A stretch of DNA of 56,084 bases from Lachnospiraceae bacterium UBA7050 (GTDB taxonomy: Bacteria > Bacillota > Clostridia > Lachnospirales > Lachnospiraceae), in the NCBI GenBank assembly GCA_002493905.1, contig DLAJ01000001.1:1-56084 (forward strand). Reading direction: 5' to 3'. Made by a program: the position numbers and the translations under genes. Below, piece after piece: positions 44,090 through 52,707 of the stretch (position 1 is its first letter; every line of letters starts with the position of its first letter). The notes beneath the pieces were generated by a model that worked only from the letters and a program-made list of their open reading frames with translations, did no database searches and had not been told where the DNA came from.

Positions 44090-44170
44090 TGGAACGCAGA
44101 GCGGATTCTTCCGGGGTTGGGGAAATTGCTTTAGGCATTTCTTCTGGAACGCAGAGCGGATTCTTCCGGG
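44078..44170 (+). repeat. 38-bp direct repeat between ftsL and the first PBP gene
   Basis: Bases 44078-44115 and 44133-44170 are identical (both begin AGGCATTTCTTCTGGAACGC and end TTCTTCCGGG), 17 bp apart. The first copy includes the right arm of the second hairpin. Confidence 0.85.
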
Positions 44171-44239
44171 AGTAGAGAAATTTCCTATATAGTGAAAAAC
44201 TGGCAGTCCGCCTAAAAAGGAAAGAACAGGGGTAGTAGA

Positions 44240-46339
44240 GTGGCTTTACGCAGGCAGGTTCAGGGACGCCGCAGTAATAGTAACGGCAAAAATAGTAAAA
44301 GCAATAAAAATCAGAAAAATAAGTTTACAATAAAGATGCAGAAAAAGCTGGTGGTGCTGGTTGTGGCAGTAGTGCTGGCTTTTGCCGCGCTTGGCGTCCG
44401 TTTGTATCTGCTGGTGAGGGATCACGGGGACAGCTATAAAAGACAGGTGTTATCCCAGCAGGAATACAGCAGCACCACAATTCCATTCAAAAGGGGAAAT
44501 ATTATCGATTGTAACGGAACCGTTCTTGCAACAAGCCGGAAGGTCTATAATCTGATTATTGACAGTAAGGAAATTCTCTCTGATGAAGACTACATGGAGC
44601 CGACGCTTGCGGCTTTGGACGCCTGCTTTGAGGTGGATATTGCGGTACTCAGGCAGTATATTAAGGACCATCCGTCCTCACAATATTATGTACTTCTGCG
44701 GAGGATGCCGTATGAAGAGATCAGTGATTTTTTAGAAATGGAAAATAATCCGGACGAGTATCCGAATATCGCGGGGGTTTGGTTCGAGGAGGAATACCAG
44801 CGGAACTATCCGAACGGCTCCCTCGCTTGTGATGTGATCGGCTTTACCGGAAATGATAATACGGGCATGTATGGTCTGGAACAGTATTATAACGCGGAAT
44901 TGTGCGGAACAAACGGGAGGGAGTACGGATACTTAAATGATGATGCTGATTTGGAACGTACGACTGTGCCGGCGCAGGATGGGTATACGATCGTTTCGAC
45001 GATTGATGCGCATATTCAGAGTATTGTGGAACGGAAACTGAAGGAATTTAACGACGCGCATGAGGATGAATACCGGGAAGGGCTTGGCGCTTACAACACA
45101 GGTTGCATCGTTATGAACCCGAATAACGGAGAGATACTGGCAATGGCGAGTTATCCGACGTTCGACTGCAATAACCCTTATGATATCAGTGCCCTTTATA
45201 CGGAAGAAGAAGTGGACGCGATGACGCAGGAAGAATATACGGCGGTCGTGAACCAGCTTTGGCAGAACTTCTGCATTTCCAGCACTTATGAACCGGGTTC
45301 GACCATGAAACCCTTTACGGTGGCTACGGGGCTGGAAACGGGAGCGCTTACCGGAAACGAGCATTATTTCTGCAACGGTTATCTGAGGGTCGCGGACTAT
45401 GATATCCACTGTCATAACCGGCAGGGGCACGGTGAAGTGACCGTGCGGGAAGCGTTGGAGAGCTCCTGTAACGTTGCACTGATGCATATGGGTGCGGCAA
45501 TCGGAAAGTCGGATATGCTCAAATATGAGGCAGTTTTTAACTTCGGTCTTAGGACCAATATCGATCTTGCGGGAGAAGCGCGGACAGATGCACTTGTTTA
45601 TACCGAAAAAACCATGAACGAAACCGAGCTTGCGACATCGAGCTTTGGACAGGGCTTTAACGTCACGATGATTCAGCTGATGACGGCGTATTGTTCTCTG
45701 ATCAACGGCGGATACTATTATGAGCCGCATATGGTCAGCAGGGTTTTGAATGCGGACGGAGCGACGGTGCGTAATATAGAGCCGCGCATTTTGAAACAGA
45801 CGGTATCTTCTGCTGTTTCCGATACGATTGTTGAGTATTGCAACGCAGTCGTCGAAACCGGTACGGGACGTGCTGCGCGTCCGGCAGGTTACACGATGGG
45901 CGGTAAGACCGGTACGGCGGAGGTAGTACCGCGTGGCGGCATCAACTATGTGGTTTCATTTATCGGTTATGTGCCGGCGAATGATCCGCAGATTGCAATT
46001 TATGTTGTTGTTGACCGCGCTAATCAGGCGAAACAGGATAATTCCAGACTGGCGAGTGAGATTGTACGGGAGGTTCTGACCGAAGTGCTTCCCTATCTCG
46101 GCATTCCGATGACGGAGGAGTTAACCGATACCGAGCGGGAGGAACTGGATCATCTTGAGATGGATTCAATTACACCTTCCGAGCCTTCCGGTGAGGGGGA
46201 CGGCACGGAAGGACAGCCGGGAGCAGGAGACACGCAGGGCGGCGACGGAAGCCAGCCGGGAGAAGGAGATACGCAGGGCGGCACGGGAAGCCAGCCGGGA
46301 GAGGGAGATACGCAGGGCGGCACGGGAGATACCGGGTAA
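44240..46339 (+). CDS. Class B penicillin-binding protein (FtsI/PBP2-type transpeptidase)
   Basis: A 699-residue D,D-transpeptidase for septal peptidoglycan. A basic N-terminus rich in Asn/Lys precedes one transmembrane helix (KLVVLVVAVVLAFAALGVRL). The dimerisation domain starts FKRGNIIDCNGTVLA. Active-site motifs are STMK (Ser354), SCN (409-411) and KTGT (556-559). The C-terminus is a Gly/Asp/Gln-rich tail of three 13-residue units (GDTQGG core), probably spanning the wall. The start is a GTG at 44240 preceded by CAGGGGT. A second class B PBP follows; this one has all canonical motifs and is the likelier vegetative FtsI. Confidence 0.92.
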   Translation: MALRRQVQGRRSNSNGKNSKSNKNQKNKFTIKMQKKLVVLVVAVVLAFAALGVRLYLLVRDHGDSYKRQVLSQQEYSSTTIPFKRGNIIDCNGTVLATSRKVYNLIIDSKEILSDEDYMEPTLAALDACFEVDIAVLRQYIKDHPSSQYYVLLRRMPYEEISDFLEMENNPDEYPNIAGVWFEEEYQRNYPNGSLACDVIGFTGNDNTGMYGLEQYYNAELCGTNGREYGYLNDDADLERTTVPAQDGYTIVSTIDAHIQSIVERKLKEFNDAHEDEYREGLGAYNTGCIVMNPNNGEILAMASYPTFDCNNPYDISALYTEEEVDAMTQEEYTAVVNQLWQNFCISSTYEPGSTMKPFTVATGLETGALTGNEHYFCNGYLRVADYDIHCHNRQGHGEVTVREALESSCNVALMHMGAAIGKSDMLKYEAVFNFGLRTNIDLAGEARTDALVYTEKTMNETELATSSFGQGFNVTMIQLMTAYCSLINGGYYYEPHMVSRVLNADGATVRNIEPRILKQTVSSAVSDTIVEYCNAVVETGTGRAARPAGYTMGGKTGTAEVVPRGGINYVVSFIGYVPANDPQIAIYVVVDRANQAKQDNSRLASEIVREVLTEVLPYLGIPMTEELTDTEREELDHLEMDSITPSEPSGEGDGTEGQPGAGDTQGGDGSQPGEGDTQGGTGSQPGEGDTQGGTGDTG
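46220..46336 (+). repeat. Three 39-bp coding repeats at the PBP C-terminus
   Basis: Units at 46220-46258, 46259-46297 and 46298-46336 encode G(A/E)GDTQGG(D/T)GSQP-like 13-residue blocks up to the stop codon. The near identity of units two and three suggests recent expansion. Confidence 0.75.
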
Positions 46340-46408
46340 AGCGGACAGACAGTATGCTCTTTATGATTACCGATGGAAGGATGAATAACCTTGTAAAAGC
46401 GGAATACA

Positions 46409-48193
46409 ATGATAAAGAAGGCTTTTGTGGGGTTTCCTCCTATGAAAAAGGCAAAATTGCGGTTGACGGGGGGCTCGTCCCGCAGAAACAAAACAGCGAA
46501 CAGAAAAAAGCTTGTGATTTATACTGTCTGCTGTATGCTGCTTTTTGCAGCATTGTGCGGGCGGGTAGCGTACCTGATGATCTTTTGTTCAGATTATTAC
46601 ACGGCGGTCGCACAGGAGCTTCATGAGAGGGAACGTGTGATCAAGGCGGCACGCGGCTGTATTTATGACCGGAATGGAGAACTTCTGGCAACGAACCGCT
46701 CCGTATGTACGGTTTCGGTTATTCACAGCCAGATTACAGATGCGGACGAGGTCATCCGTGTATTGAGCGAAGAACTCGGACTGAGCGAGGAATATGTGCG
46801 CCGGAGGGTGGAAAAAGTAACTTCCATTGAAAAAATAAAAAGCAATGTGCCTAAAGAGACCGGAGACCGCATCAGAAACAGTCATTTGGACGGTGTGAAG
46901 GTCGATGAAGATTACCAGCGCTTTTATCCGTATGGGGACCTTGCTTCAAAGGTGCTTGGATTTACGGGAGGGGACAATCAGGGCATTATCGGTCTTGAAG
47001 TAGAATACGAACATTATCTGAAAGGTACGGACGGTCTGATCCTTGCCGTGACGGACGCGCGCGGCGTTGAGGTGCAGGACGCTGGGGAGAACCGCAGGGA
47101 ACCGGTTGCCGGACAGGATTTGTATCTGACGCTGGATATTAATATTCAGTCTTATGCGACCCAGCTTGCAAGGCAGGTCATGGAGACAAAGCAGGCGGAC
47201 CGTGTATCCATCATCGTGATGAATCCGCAAAACGGAGAAATTTATGCGATGGCGGATGTCCCGGAGTTTGACTTAAACAATCCCTTTGCGCTGCCGGAAG
47301 AGCTGGATACAGGCGCACTGACGGACGCTGAAAAGCAGGATGCCTTAAATCAGATGTGGCGCAACACCTGTATCAGCGATACCTACGAGCCGGGGTCGGT
47401 TTTTAAGATCATTACTGCGGCGGCAGGACTGGAGGAAGGGGTTGTCTCTCTGGAGGATCAGTTTTACTGTCCGGGCTATATTACGGTAGAGGACAGGAGA
47501 ATCCGCTGCCACAAGGTGGCGGGGCATGGAGCCGAGACTTTTGTGCAGGGTATTATGAACTCATGCAATCCGGTCTTTATTACGGTTGGGCTGCGTCTGG
47601 GCATAGAAAACTATTACCACTATTTCCAACAGTTCGGATTGTTGGAAAAAACAGGAATTGATGTGCCGGGTGAAGCCGGTACAATCATGCATAAACCGGA
47701 AAACATGGGACTGGTTGAACTGGCTACAGTCTCATTCGGACAGTCATTTCAGGTTACGCCGATCAAGATGGCGGCAACGGCAGCTTCTTTAGTCAACGGA
47801 GGAAGAAAAATCACGCCTCATTTTGCAGTCTGTGCACAGAGTGCGGACGGCAGCGCCGAACATCTTTTTCCGGAAGGAACGGGCGGACAGATCGTATCGG
47901 AAGAAACGTCTGCGACGCTCCGCTATCTGCTGGAACAGGTGGTTGCGGCCGGGAGCGGGAAAAACGGGTATGTGGAAGGATACCGCGTCGGCGGCAAGAC
48001 AGCCACGAGCCAGACGCTGCCGCGGGGGAGCGGGCGCTATATCGCTTCTTTTTTGGGGATTGCGCCGGCGGACGATCCACAGGTGCTCGCGCTTGTGATC
48101 ATTCATAACCCGCAGGGGGTTTATTACGGGGGACAGATAGCGGCGCCTGTTGCGCGTGTTCTGTTTGAAAATATCCTTCCGTATCTGGAATAG
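46409..48193 (+). CDS. Second class B penicillin-binding protein, SpoVD-like, with KTAT motif
   Basis: A 594-residue transpeptidase-like protein. One transmembrane helix (LVIYTVCCMLLFAALCGRVA) is followed by AARGCIYDRNGELLATN (dimerisation domain). SVFK has Ser330 and K333, and SCN is in IMNSCNPVF. The third motif reads GGKTATSQ (K530) where class B enzymes normally have KTGT. The rest of the fold (FGQSFQVTPIKMAATAASLV) is normal. Position after FtsI and before mraY matches spoVD in Bacillus, where it makes the spore cortex. No PASTA domain is present. The start could be 46409 or the ATG at 46442; neither has a strong ribosome-binding site. Confidence 0.88.
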   Translation: MIKKAFVGFPPMKKAKLRLTGGSSRRNKTANRKKLVIYTVCCMLLFAALCGRVAYLMIFCSDYYTAVAQELHERERVIKAARGCIYDRNGELLATNRSVCTVSVIHSQITDADEVIRVLSEELGLSEEYVRRRVEKVTSIEKIKSNVPKETGDRIRNSHLDGVKVDEDYQRFYPYGDLASKVLGFTGGDNQGIIGLEVEYEHYLKGTDGLILAVTDARGVEVQDAGENRREPVAGQDLYLTLDINIQSYATQLARQVMETKQADRVSIIVMNPQNGEIYAMADVPEFDLNNPFALPEELDTGALTDAEKQDALNQMWRNTCISDTYEPGSVFKIITAAAGLEEGVVSLEDQFYCPGYITVEDRRIRCHKVAGHGAETFVQGIMNSCNPVFITVGLRLGIENYYHYFQQFGLLEKTGIDVPGEAGTIMHKPENMGLVELATVSFGQSFQVTPIKMAATAASLVNGGRKITPHFAVCAQSADGSAEHLFPEGTGGQIVSEETSATLRYLLEQVVAAGSGKNGYVEGYRVGGKTATSQTLPRGSGRYIASFLGIAPADDPQVLALVIIHNPQGVYYGGQIAAPVARVLFENILPYLE

Positions 48194-48313
48194 CAGTTCA
48201 GTCATGGCCGGCAAAACAGGCGAACCATGCATTTGCAATGACAGAGAAAACGTGATATGATGAAATTTGTATTTAGAGACAGGAAATAAAAAAACCGGGA
48301 GCGGGCATAAGTC

Positions 48314-49276
48314 ATGATGGATTTGAGCATTTTGTTGCCGATATTGATCTCTTTTGCGGTCAGCGCTGTTTGCGCACCGATTCTGATTCCTTTTTTGAAA
48401 AAGCTGAAGGTGGGACAGACGGAGCGGGACGAGGGACCGCAGTCCCACTTAAAAAAATCGGGGACGCCGACGATGGGCGGTATTGTGATCTTATTGTCCA
48501 TAACGATCACTGCGCTGATTTATGTGAGGGATTACCCTAAGATCATACCGGTACTTTTTCTTACACTGGGTTTTGGACTTGTCGGGTTCATTGATGATTA
48601 TATCAAGGTTGTGCTGAAACGTTCAATGGGCTTAAAGGCATGGCAGAAAATGCTCGGACAGATGATTGTTGCGAGTGTGTTTGTGTTTTATATCATGCGC
48701 TATACGGATGTTCAGCTCGATATGAAGATTCCATTCTGGGAGGGGCATTACCTGCAGCTTGGCGTGTTTACGATTCCCGCCATGTACTTTATCGTAATTG
48801 CGACAGTGAACGGAACGAATTTAACGGATGGACTGGACGGGCTGGCGAGCAGCGTGACGGTTATGGTCGCGACGTTTTTTACGGTTGTCAGCATCGGTAC
48901 GGCAAACGGTCTTTCACCGATCACCTGCGCGGTTGCAGGCGCGCTGCTCGGTTTCCTGTTATTTAATGTGTATCCGGCGAAAGTCTTTATGGGAGATACG
49001 GGTTCGCTTGCGCTTGGCGGCTTTGTCGCAGGTGTGGCGTATATGACGCAGATGCCGCTGTTTATCCCGATTGTCGGTTTTATTTATATGCTGGAGACGG
49101 TTTCGGATATTCTGCAGGTGACATATTTTAAGGCAACACACGGAAAACGGATTTTTAAGATGGCGCCGATTCATCATCATTTTGAATTGTGCGGATGGTC
49201 GGAGACGCGCGTAGTGACCGTCTTTTCCATTACGACTGCGCTGCTCTGTCTGTTTGCACTGCAGGGCGTCTGGTAA
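48314..49276 (+). CDS. mraY: Phospho-N-acetylmuramoyl-pentapeptide-transferase
   Basis: A 320-residue polytopic enzyme that makes lipid I at the inner membrane face. Characteristic motifs are GPQSHLKKSGTPTMGG, FGLVGFIDDYIKV (catalytic Asp pair), NLTDGLDGLA and GDTGSLALGG, and the C-terminal MAPIHHHFELCGWSE. About ten transmembrane segments are present. Both ATGs at 48314 and 48317 are possible starts, with GGGAG upstream. murD follows after 26 bp. Confidence 0.97.
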   Translation: MMDLSILLPILISFAVSAVCAPILIPFLKKLKVGQTERDEGPQSHLKKSGTPTMGGIVILLSITITALIYVRDYPKIIPVLFLTLGFGLVGFIDDYIKVVLKRSMGLKAWQKMLGQMIVASVFVFYIMRYTDVQLDMKIPFWEGHYLQLGVFTIPAMYFIVIATVNGTNLTDGLDGLASSVTVMVATFFTVVSIGTANGLSPITCAVAGALLGFLLFNVYPAKVFMGDTGSLALGGFVAGVAYMTQMPLFIPIVGFIYMLETVSDILQVTYFKATHGKRIFKMAPIHHHFELCGWSETRVVTVFSITTALLCLFALQGVW

Positions 49277-49302
49277 CAAAACACATAGAAAGGTATCGTT
49301 AC

Positions 49303-50679
49303 ATGGAGCGAAAGAGCGATATGGAGTGGAAAAATCAGCAGGTATTGATCGTAGGAGCAGGAAAAAGCGGAATCGGCGCAGCAAAAATGCTTGCGGAATG
49401 CGGTGCAGAACCTGTTTTATTTGATGAAAATGAGAATGTTTCTGTCTGTGAGCTTGCAGAACAGCTGAAAGATTGTCCTTCGGTAAAAATCTGTACGAAA
49501 ACACTTCCGGAAGAAATGAAAAGCAGCATAAAGCTGGCAGTGTTAAGTCCCGGCGTACCGGTGGACGCACCGTTCGTGGAGAATCTGAAACGGTCGGGAA
49601 TCCCGATCTGGGGCGAAATCGAGCTTGCGTATTCCGCAGAAAAGGGAACTGTCGCGGCAATTACAGGAACAAACGGAAAGACGACAACAACAACGCTTGT
49701 CGGGCAGATTCTTAAGGAAGCGTTCGGGAATACGTTCGTGGTGGGCAACATTGGTGTGCCTTATACCGAAGCGGCGCTTCTGACGAAAGCAGAGAGCTAT
49801 ACGGTCGCAGAGATCAGCAGCTTCCAGCTTGAGACGATCCACGAGTTTCATCCTCATGTATCCGCAATCTTAAATATTACGCCAGATCATTTGAACCGGC
49901 ATAAGACAATGGAGAATTACATACGGACAAAAGAAAACATAACGAAGAACCAGACAGAGGAAGACGTCTGTGTCTTAAACTATGATAATGTTCATACGCG
50001 CACGTTTGCTGCGCAGTGTCCGGCGCGGGTTGTGTTCTTTTCATCAAAGGAGCGCCTTTCGGACGGATACTTTTTGGAAGGGGAAGAAATCTTCCGCGCG
50101 GGAGAAGGAAGCGTGGAACGCCTGATGGATGTGAGGGAAGCGAAGCTTGTCGGCGTCTGCAATTACGAAAATATTATGGCGGCAATGGCGATCGCGGAGG
50201 CGCTTCATGTGCCGATGGAGCGGATTCTGCGTACGGTGCGGAAGTTTCAGGCGGTTGAACACCGCATAGAGTTCGTGGATACCAAAAACGGCGTGGATTA
50301 TTATAATGATTCCAAAGGAACGAATCCTGACGCCGCGATTCAGGGAATCCGTGCTATGAGAAAACCGACGGTCTTAATCGGCGGGGGCTATGATAAGCAG
50401 AGTGAGTATGACGAGTGGATTGAAGCATTTGACGGCAAAGTAAAATGCCTTGTTCTGATCGGACAGACGCGTGAAAAGATTGCCGCATGCGCAAAGGCGC
50501 ACGGTTTTACGAATATTATCATGGCGGACGGATTGGAGGAAGCGGTGGCGGTCTGTGCGCAGCAGGCGGAGCCGGGTGACGCGGTGCTGCTTTCCCCTGC
50601 GTGTGCAAGCTGGGGGATGTTTCCGAATTATGAGGTCCGCGGCAGGATGTTTAAGGAGCTGGTCGCGCGGATGCAGTAA
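49303..50679 (+). CDS. murD: UDP-N-acetylmuramoylalanine--D-glutamate ligase
   Basis: A 458-residue Mur ligase adding D-Glu to UDP-MurNAc-L-Ala. The N-terminal Rossmann motif is VLIVGAGKSGIGAAK. The ATP loop is AITGTNGKTTTTTL. NITPDHLNRH, VEHRIEFVD and YYNDSKGTNPDA are MurD signatures. The frame is open from 49189 inside mraY, but the ATG at 49303 has GAAAGG at suitable spacing and matches the family length. Confidence 0.96.
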   Translation: MERKSDMEWKNQQVLIVGAGKSGIGAAKMLAECGAEPVLFDENENVSVCELAEQLKDCPSVKICTKTLPEEMKSSIKLAVLSPGVPVDAPFVENLKRSGIPIWGEIELAYSAEKGTVAAITGTNGKTTTTTLVGQILKEAFGNTFVVGNIGVPYTEAALLTKAESYTVAEISSFQLETIHEFHPHVSAILNITPDHLNRHKTMENYIRTKENITKNQTEEDVCVLNYDNVHTRTFAAQCPARVVFFSSKERLSDGYFLEGEEIFRAGEGSVERLMDVREAKLVGVCNYENIMAAMAIAEALHVPMERILRTVRKFQAVEHRIEFVDTKNGVDYYNDSKGTNPDAAIQGIRAMRKPTVLIGGGYDKQSEYDEWIEAFDGKVKCLVLIGQTREKIAACAKAHGFTNIIMADGLEEAVAVCAQQAEPGDAVLLSPACASWGMFPNYEVRGRMFKELVARMQ

Positions 50680-50694
50680 GAAAGGGATGATTGA

Positions 50695-51861
50695 TTGGAA
50701 CAGAGGGCAAGAACAAGGTCACGATTTCATATTAAAAGTGAATATTATTTTGACTATAGCTTATTGTTCGTCGTCCTGTTTCTGCTGGGCTTCGGGCTGA
50801 TCATGATTTATTCTACCAGTTCCTATGAGGCGGGGATTTCGGCGGGGTGTAATTATGATTCGGCTTACTACTTAAAAAAGCAGGCGGTTTCCACGGCACT
50901 TGGGCTTGTTGCGATGTTCTTTTTCGCGCGGGTTGATTATCATCAGTGGGAGAAGTTTGCAACGCTCGGATATATTGGCTCCATTGTGCTTGTGCTTCTT
51001 TTGCTTACGCCGCTCGGCATCACGGCAAACGGTGCGACAAGATGGCTGAATCTGGGTATGTCTTTGCAGCCTGCAGAGGTTGCAAAGCTGGGCATTATTT
51101 TGTTTTTGGCAAGTCTTGTGTGCAAAATGGGGAAGGGTGTGCGCACGATGAAGGGCGCGGCGATCATTCTTGGTTTTGCCGGTGTGTTGTTTGTGCTGAT
51201 TTATAGAATTTCCAGCAATTTAAGTTCTGCGATCATTGTGCTCGGAATTGCGGTCGTCATGCTGTTTGTCGCAAGCCCGGATTATAAGAAATTTGTGATT
51301 GCCGGACTGATCGTGGCTGCGCTGGCTGCAGCGGTTGTGCTTTACATAGTGAATCAGGGAGGTACCGGCGAATTCCGGGGCCAGAGAATTTTAGCGTGGC
51401 TGCATCCGGAACAGTATTCCTCGGGTACGGCGTTTCAGACGCTTCAGGCGCTTTATGCGATTGGCTCCGGCGGCATTTTTGGAAAAGGCTTAGGGCACAG
51501 CATGCAGAAGCTGGGTTTCATTCCGGAAGCGCAGAACGATATGATTTTCAGCGTCATCTGCGAGGAGCTTGGTCTGTTTGGTGCGATCGCGGTGATTCTG
51601 CTGTTTGCACTGTTGATCTGGCGCTGTATGATCATTGCCAATAATGCGCAGGATCTATTTGGTGCAATGATCGTAGTCGGCGTGATCGGACACTTGTCCA
51701 TACAGGTGATCCTGAATGTGGCGGTTGTGACAAATTCTATACCGACGACTGGAATCTCGCTTCCGTTTATCAGTTACGGCGGTTCGTCCGTGATGTTTCT
51801 GCTCATCGAGATCGGGCTGGTCTTAAGTGTGGCGCGCCACATTGAGTTAAAGGAAATCTGA
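50695..51861 (+). CDS. ftsW: FtsW/RodA-family lipid-II polymerase
   Basis: A 388-residue SEDS glycosyltransferase with about ten transmembrane helices. The first is FVVLFLLGFGLIMIYSTSSY. NGATRWLNLGMSLQPAEVAK is the conserved loop containing the RWL and QP(A/S)E motifs. PTTGISLPFISYGGSS is the C-terminal signature. Position within the division cluster favours FtsW over RodA. The start is TTG at 50695 with AAAGGG 8 bases upstream; no in-frame ATG is available nearby. murG, normally next in many clusters, is missing here. Confidence 0.93.
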   Translation: MEQRARTRSRFHIKSEYYFDYSLLFVVLFLLGFGLIMIYSTSSYEAGISAGCNYDSAYYLKKQAVSTALGLVAMFFFARVDYHQWEKFATLGYIGSIVLVLLLLTPLGITANGATRWLNLGMSLQPAEVAKLGIILFLASLVCKMGKGVRTMKGAAIILGFAGVLFVLIYRISSNLSSAIIVLGIAVVMLFVASPDYKKFVIAGLIVAALAAAVVLYIVNQGGTGEFRGQRILAWLHPEQYSSGTAFQTLQALYAIGSGGIFGKGLGHSMQKLGFIPEAQNDMIFSVICEELGLFGAIAVILLFALLIWRCMIIANNAQDLFGAMIVVGVIGHLSIQVILNVAVVTNSIPTTGISLPFISYGGSSVMFLLIEIGLVLSVARHIELKEI

Positions 51862-51863
51862 GC

Positions 51864-52601
51864 ATGAAAAAACAAAGGAAGCGTAGAACCGGGCTTATCA
51901 TTCTTATTATAGTCTTTGTTGTGCTTGTCGGACTGCTGGGGGCAGGTATTTACATATGGAAGAATTATCGTATTACGACGGTATATGTGGAAGGAAACAC
52001 GCACTACACGGACGAAGAGGTCATTGATTATGTCATGGGTTCGGAATTCGCGCATAATTCGATCATTCTTTCATGGATGTATAAAAATAAAGAGATTACG
52101 GGTATCCCGTTTATTCAGTCGATGGATATCAAAATTCTCTCCCGCAACACGGTAAAGATCATGGTATATGAGAAGTCCCTTGCGGGGTATGTCAATTATC
52201 TCGGCAGATATTTTTACTTTGATAAGGACGGGATTGTTGTAGAGAGCGCGGCACAGAAGACGGAGGGAATTCCTCAGGTAAGCGGCCTGCAGTTTGATTC
52301 CGTGACACTGTACGAACCGCTTCCGATTGATGACAATTCCGTGTTTGGAAGTATCTTAAGCATCACGCAGCTTTTATCAAAGTATAAGCTCGCGGCAGAG
52401 CGCATTGCCTTTTCCGAGGATTATGAAATGACGCTCTATTTTGGAAATGTCCGTGTGATGCTTGGGACAAGCGCTTATATCGATGAGAAGGTGACCAGGC
52501 TTCAGCATATCCTGCCGAATCTGTCAGGGGAAAGCGGCGTTTTGGACATGAGGGATTATCAGGACGTCTCTGATACAGTGACTTTCCTGCGCGATGAGTA
52601 A
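51864..52601 (+). CDS. divIB: Cell-division protein DivIB/FtsQ
   Basis: A 245-residue bitopic protein. A basic N-terminus is followed by one transmembrane helix (LIILIIVFVVLVGLLGAGIY). The POTRA domain starts ITTVYVEGNTHYTDEEVIDY. The beta domain includes MVYEKSLAGYVNYLGRYFYF and DKDGIVVES. It forms a complex with FtsL and DivIC at the septum. It starts 2 bp after ftsW, so translational coupling is likely. A promoter for ftsZ follows. Confidence 0.9.
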   Translation: MKKQRKRRTGLIILIIVFVVLVGLLGAGIYIWKNYRITTVYVEGNTHYTDEEVIDYVMGSEFAHNSIILSWMYKNKEITGIPFIQSMDIKILSRNTVKIMVYEKSLAGYVNYLGRYFYFDKDGIVVESAAQKTEGIPQVSGLQFDSVTLYEPLPIDDNSVFGSILSITQLLSKYKLAAERIAFSEDYEMTLYFGNVRVMLGTSAYIDEKVTRLQHILPNLSGESGVLDMRDYQDVSDTVTFLRDE

Positions 52602-52631
52602 GGACTTCTTGAAAAAAAGTGAAAAAATAGG

Positions 52632-52660
52632 TTGATAATTTTATGGAATGAATATATGAT
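52632..52660 (+). promoter_or_regulatory. Candidate sigma-A promoter for ftsZ
   Basis: TTGATA (52632-52637) and TATGAT (52655-52660) are separated by 17 bp. It sits in an AT-rich gap between divIB and ftsZ and would allow FtsZ to be made above the level of the rest of the cluster. Confidence 0.65.
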
Positions 52661-52707
52661 AATTAAGATGGAGTAAAAAGGGAAAAACTTGAAGGAGGAA
52701 CCTTGTT

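Noticed and set aside
49189..49302. Longer MurD start overlapping mraY
   Set aside because: The added residues are a shadow of mraY in another frame; the ATG at 49303 has a good ribosome-binding site and the correct length.
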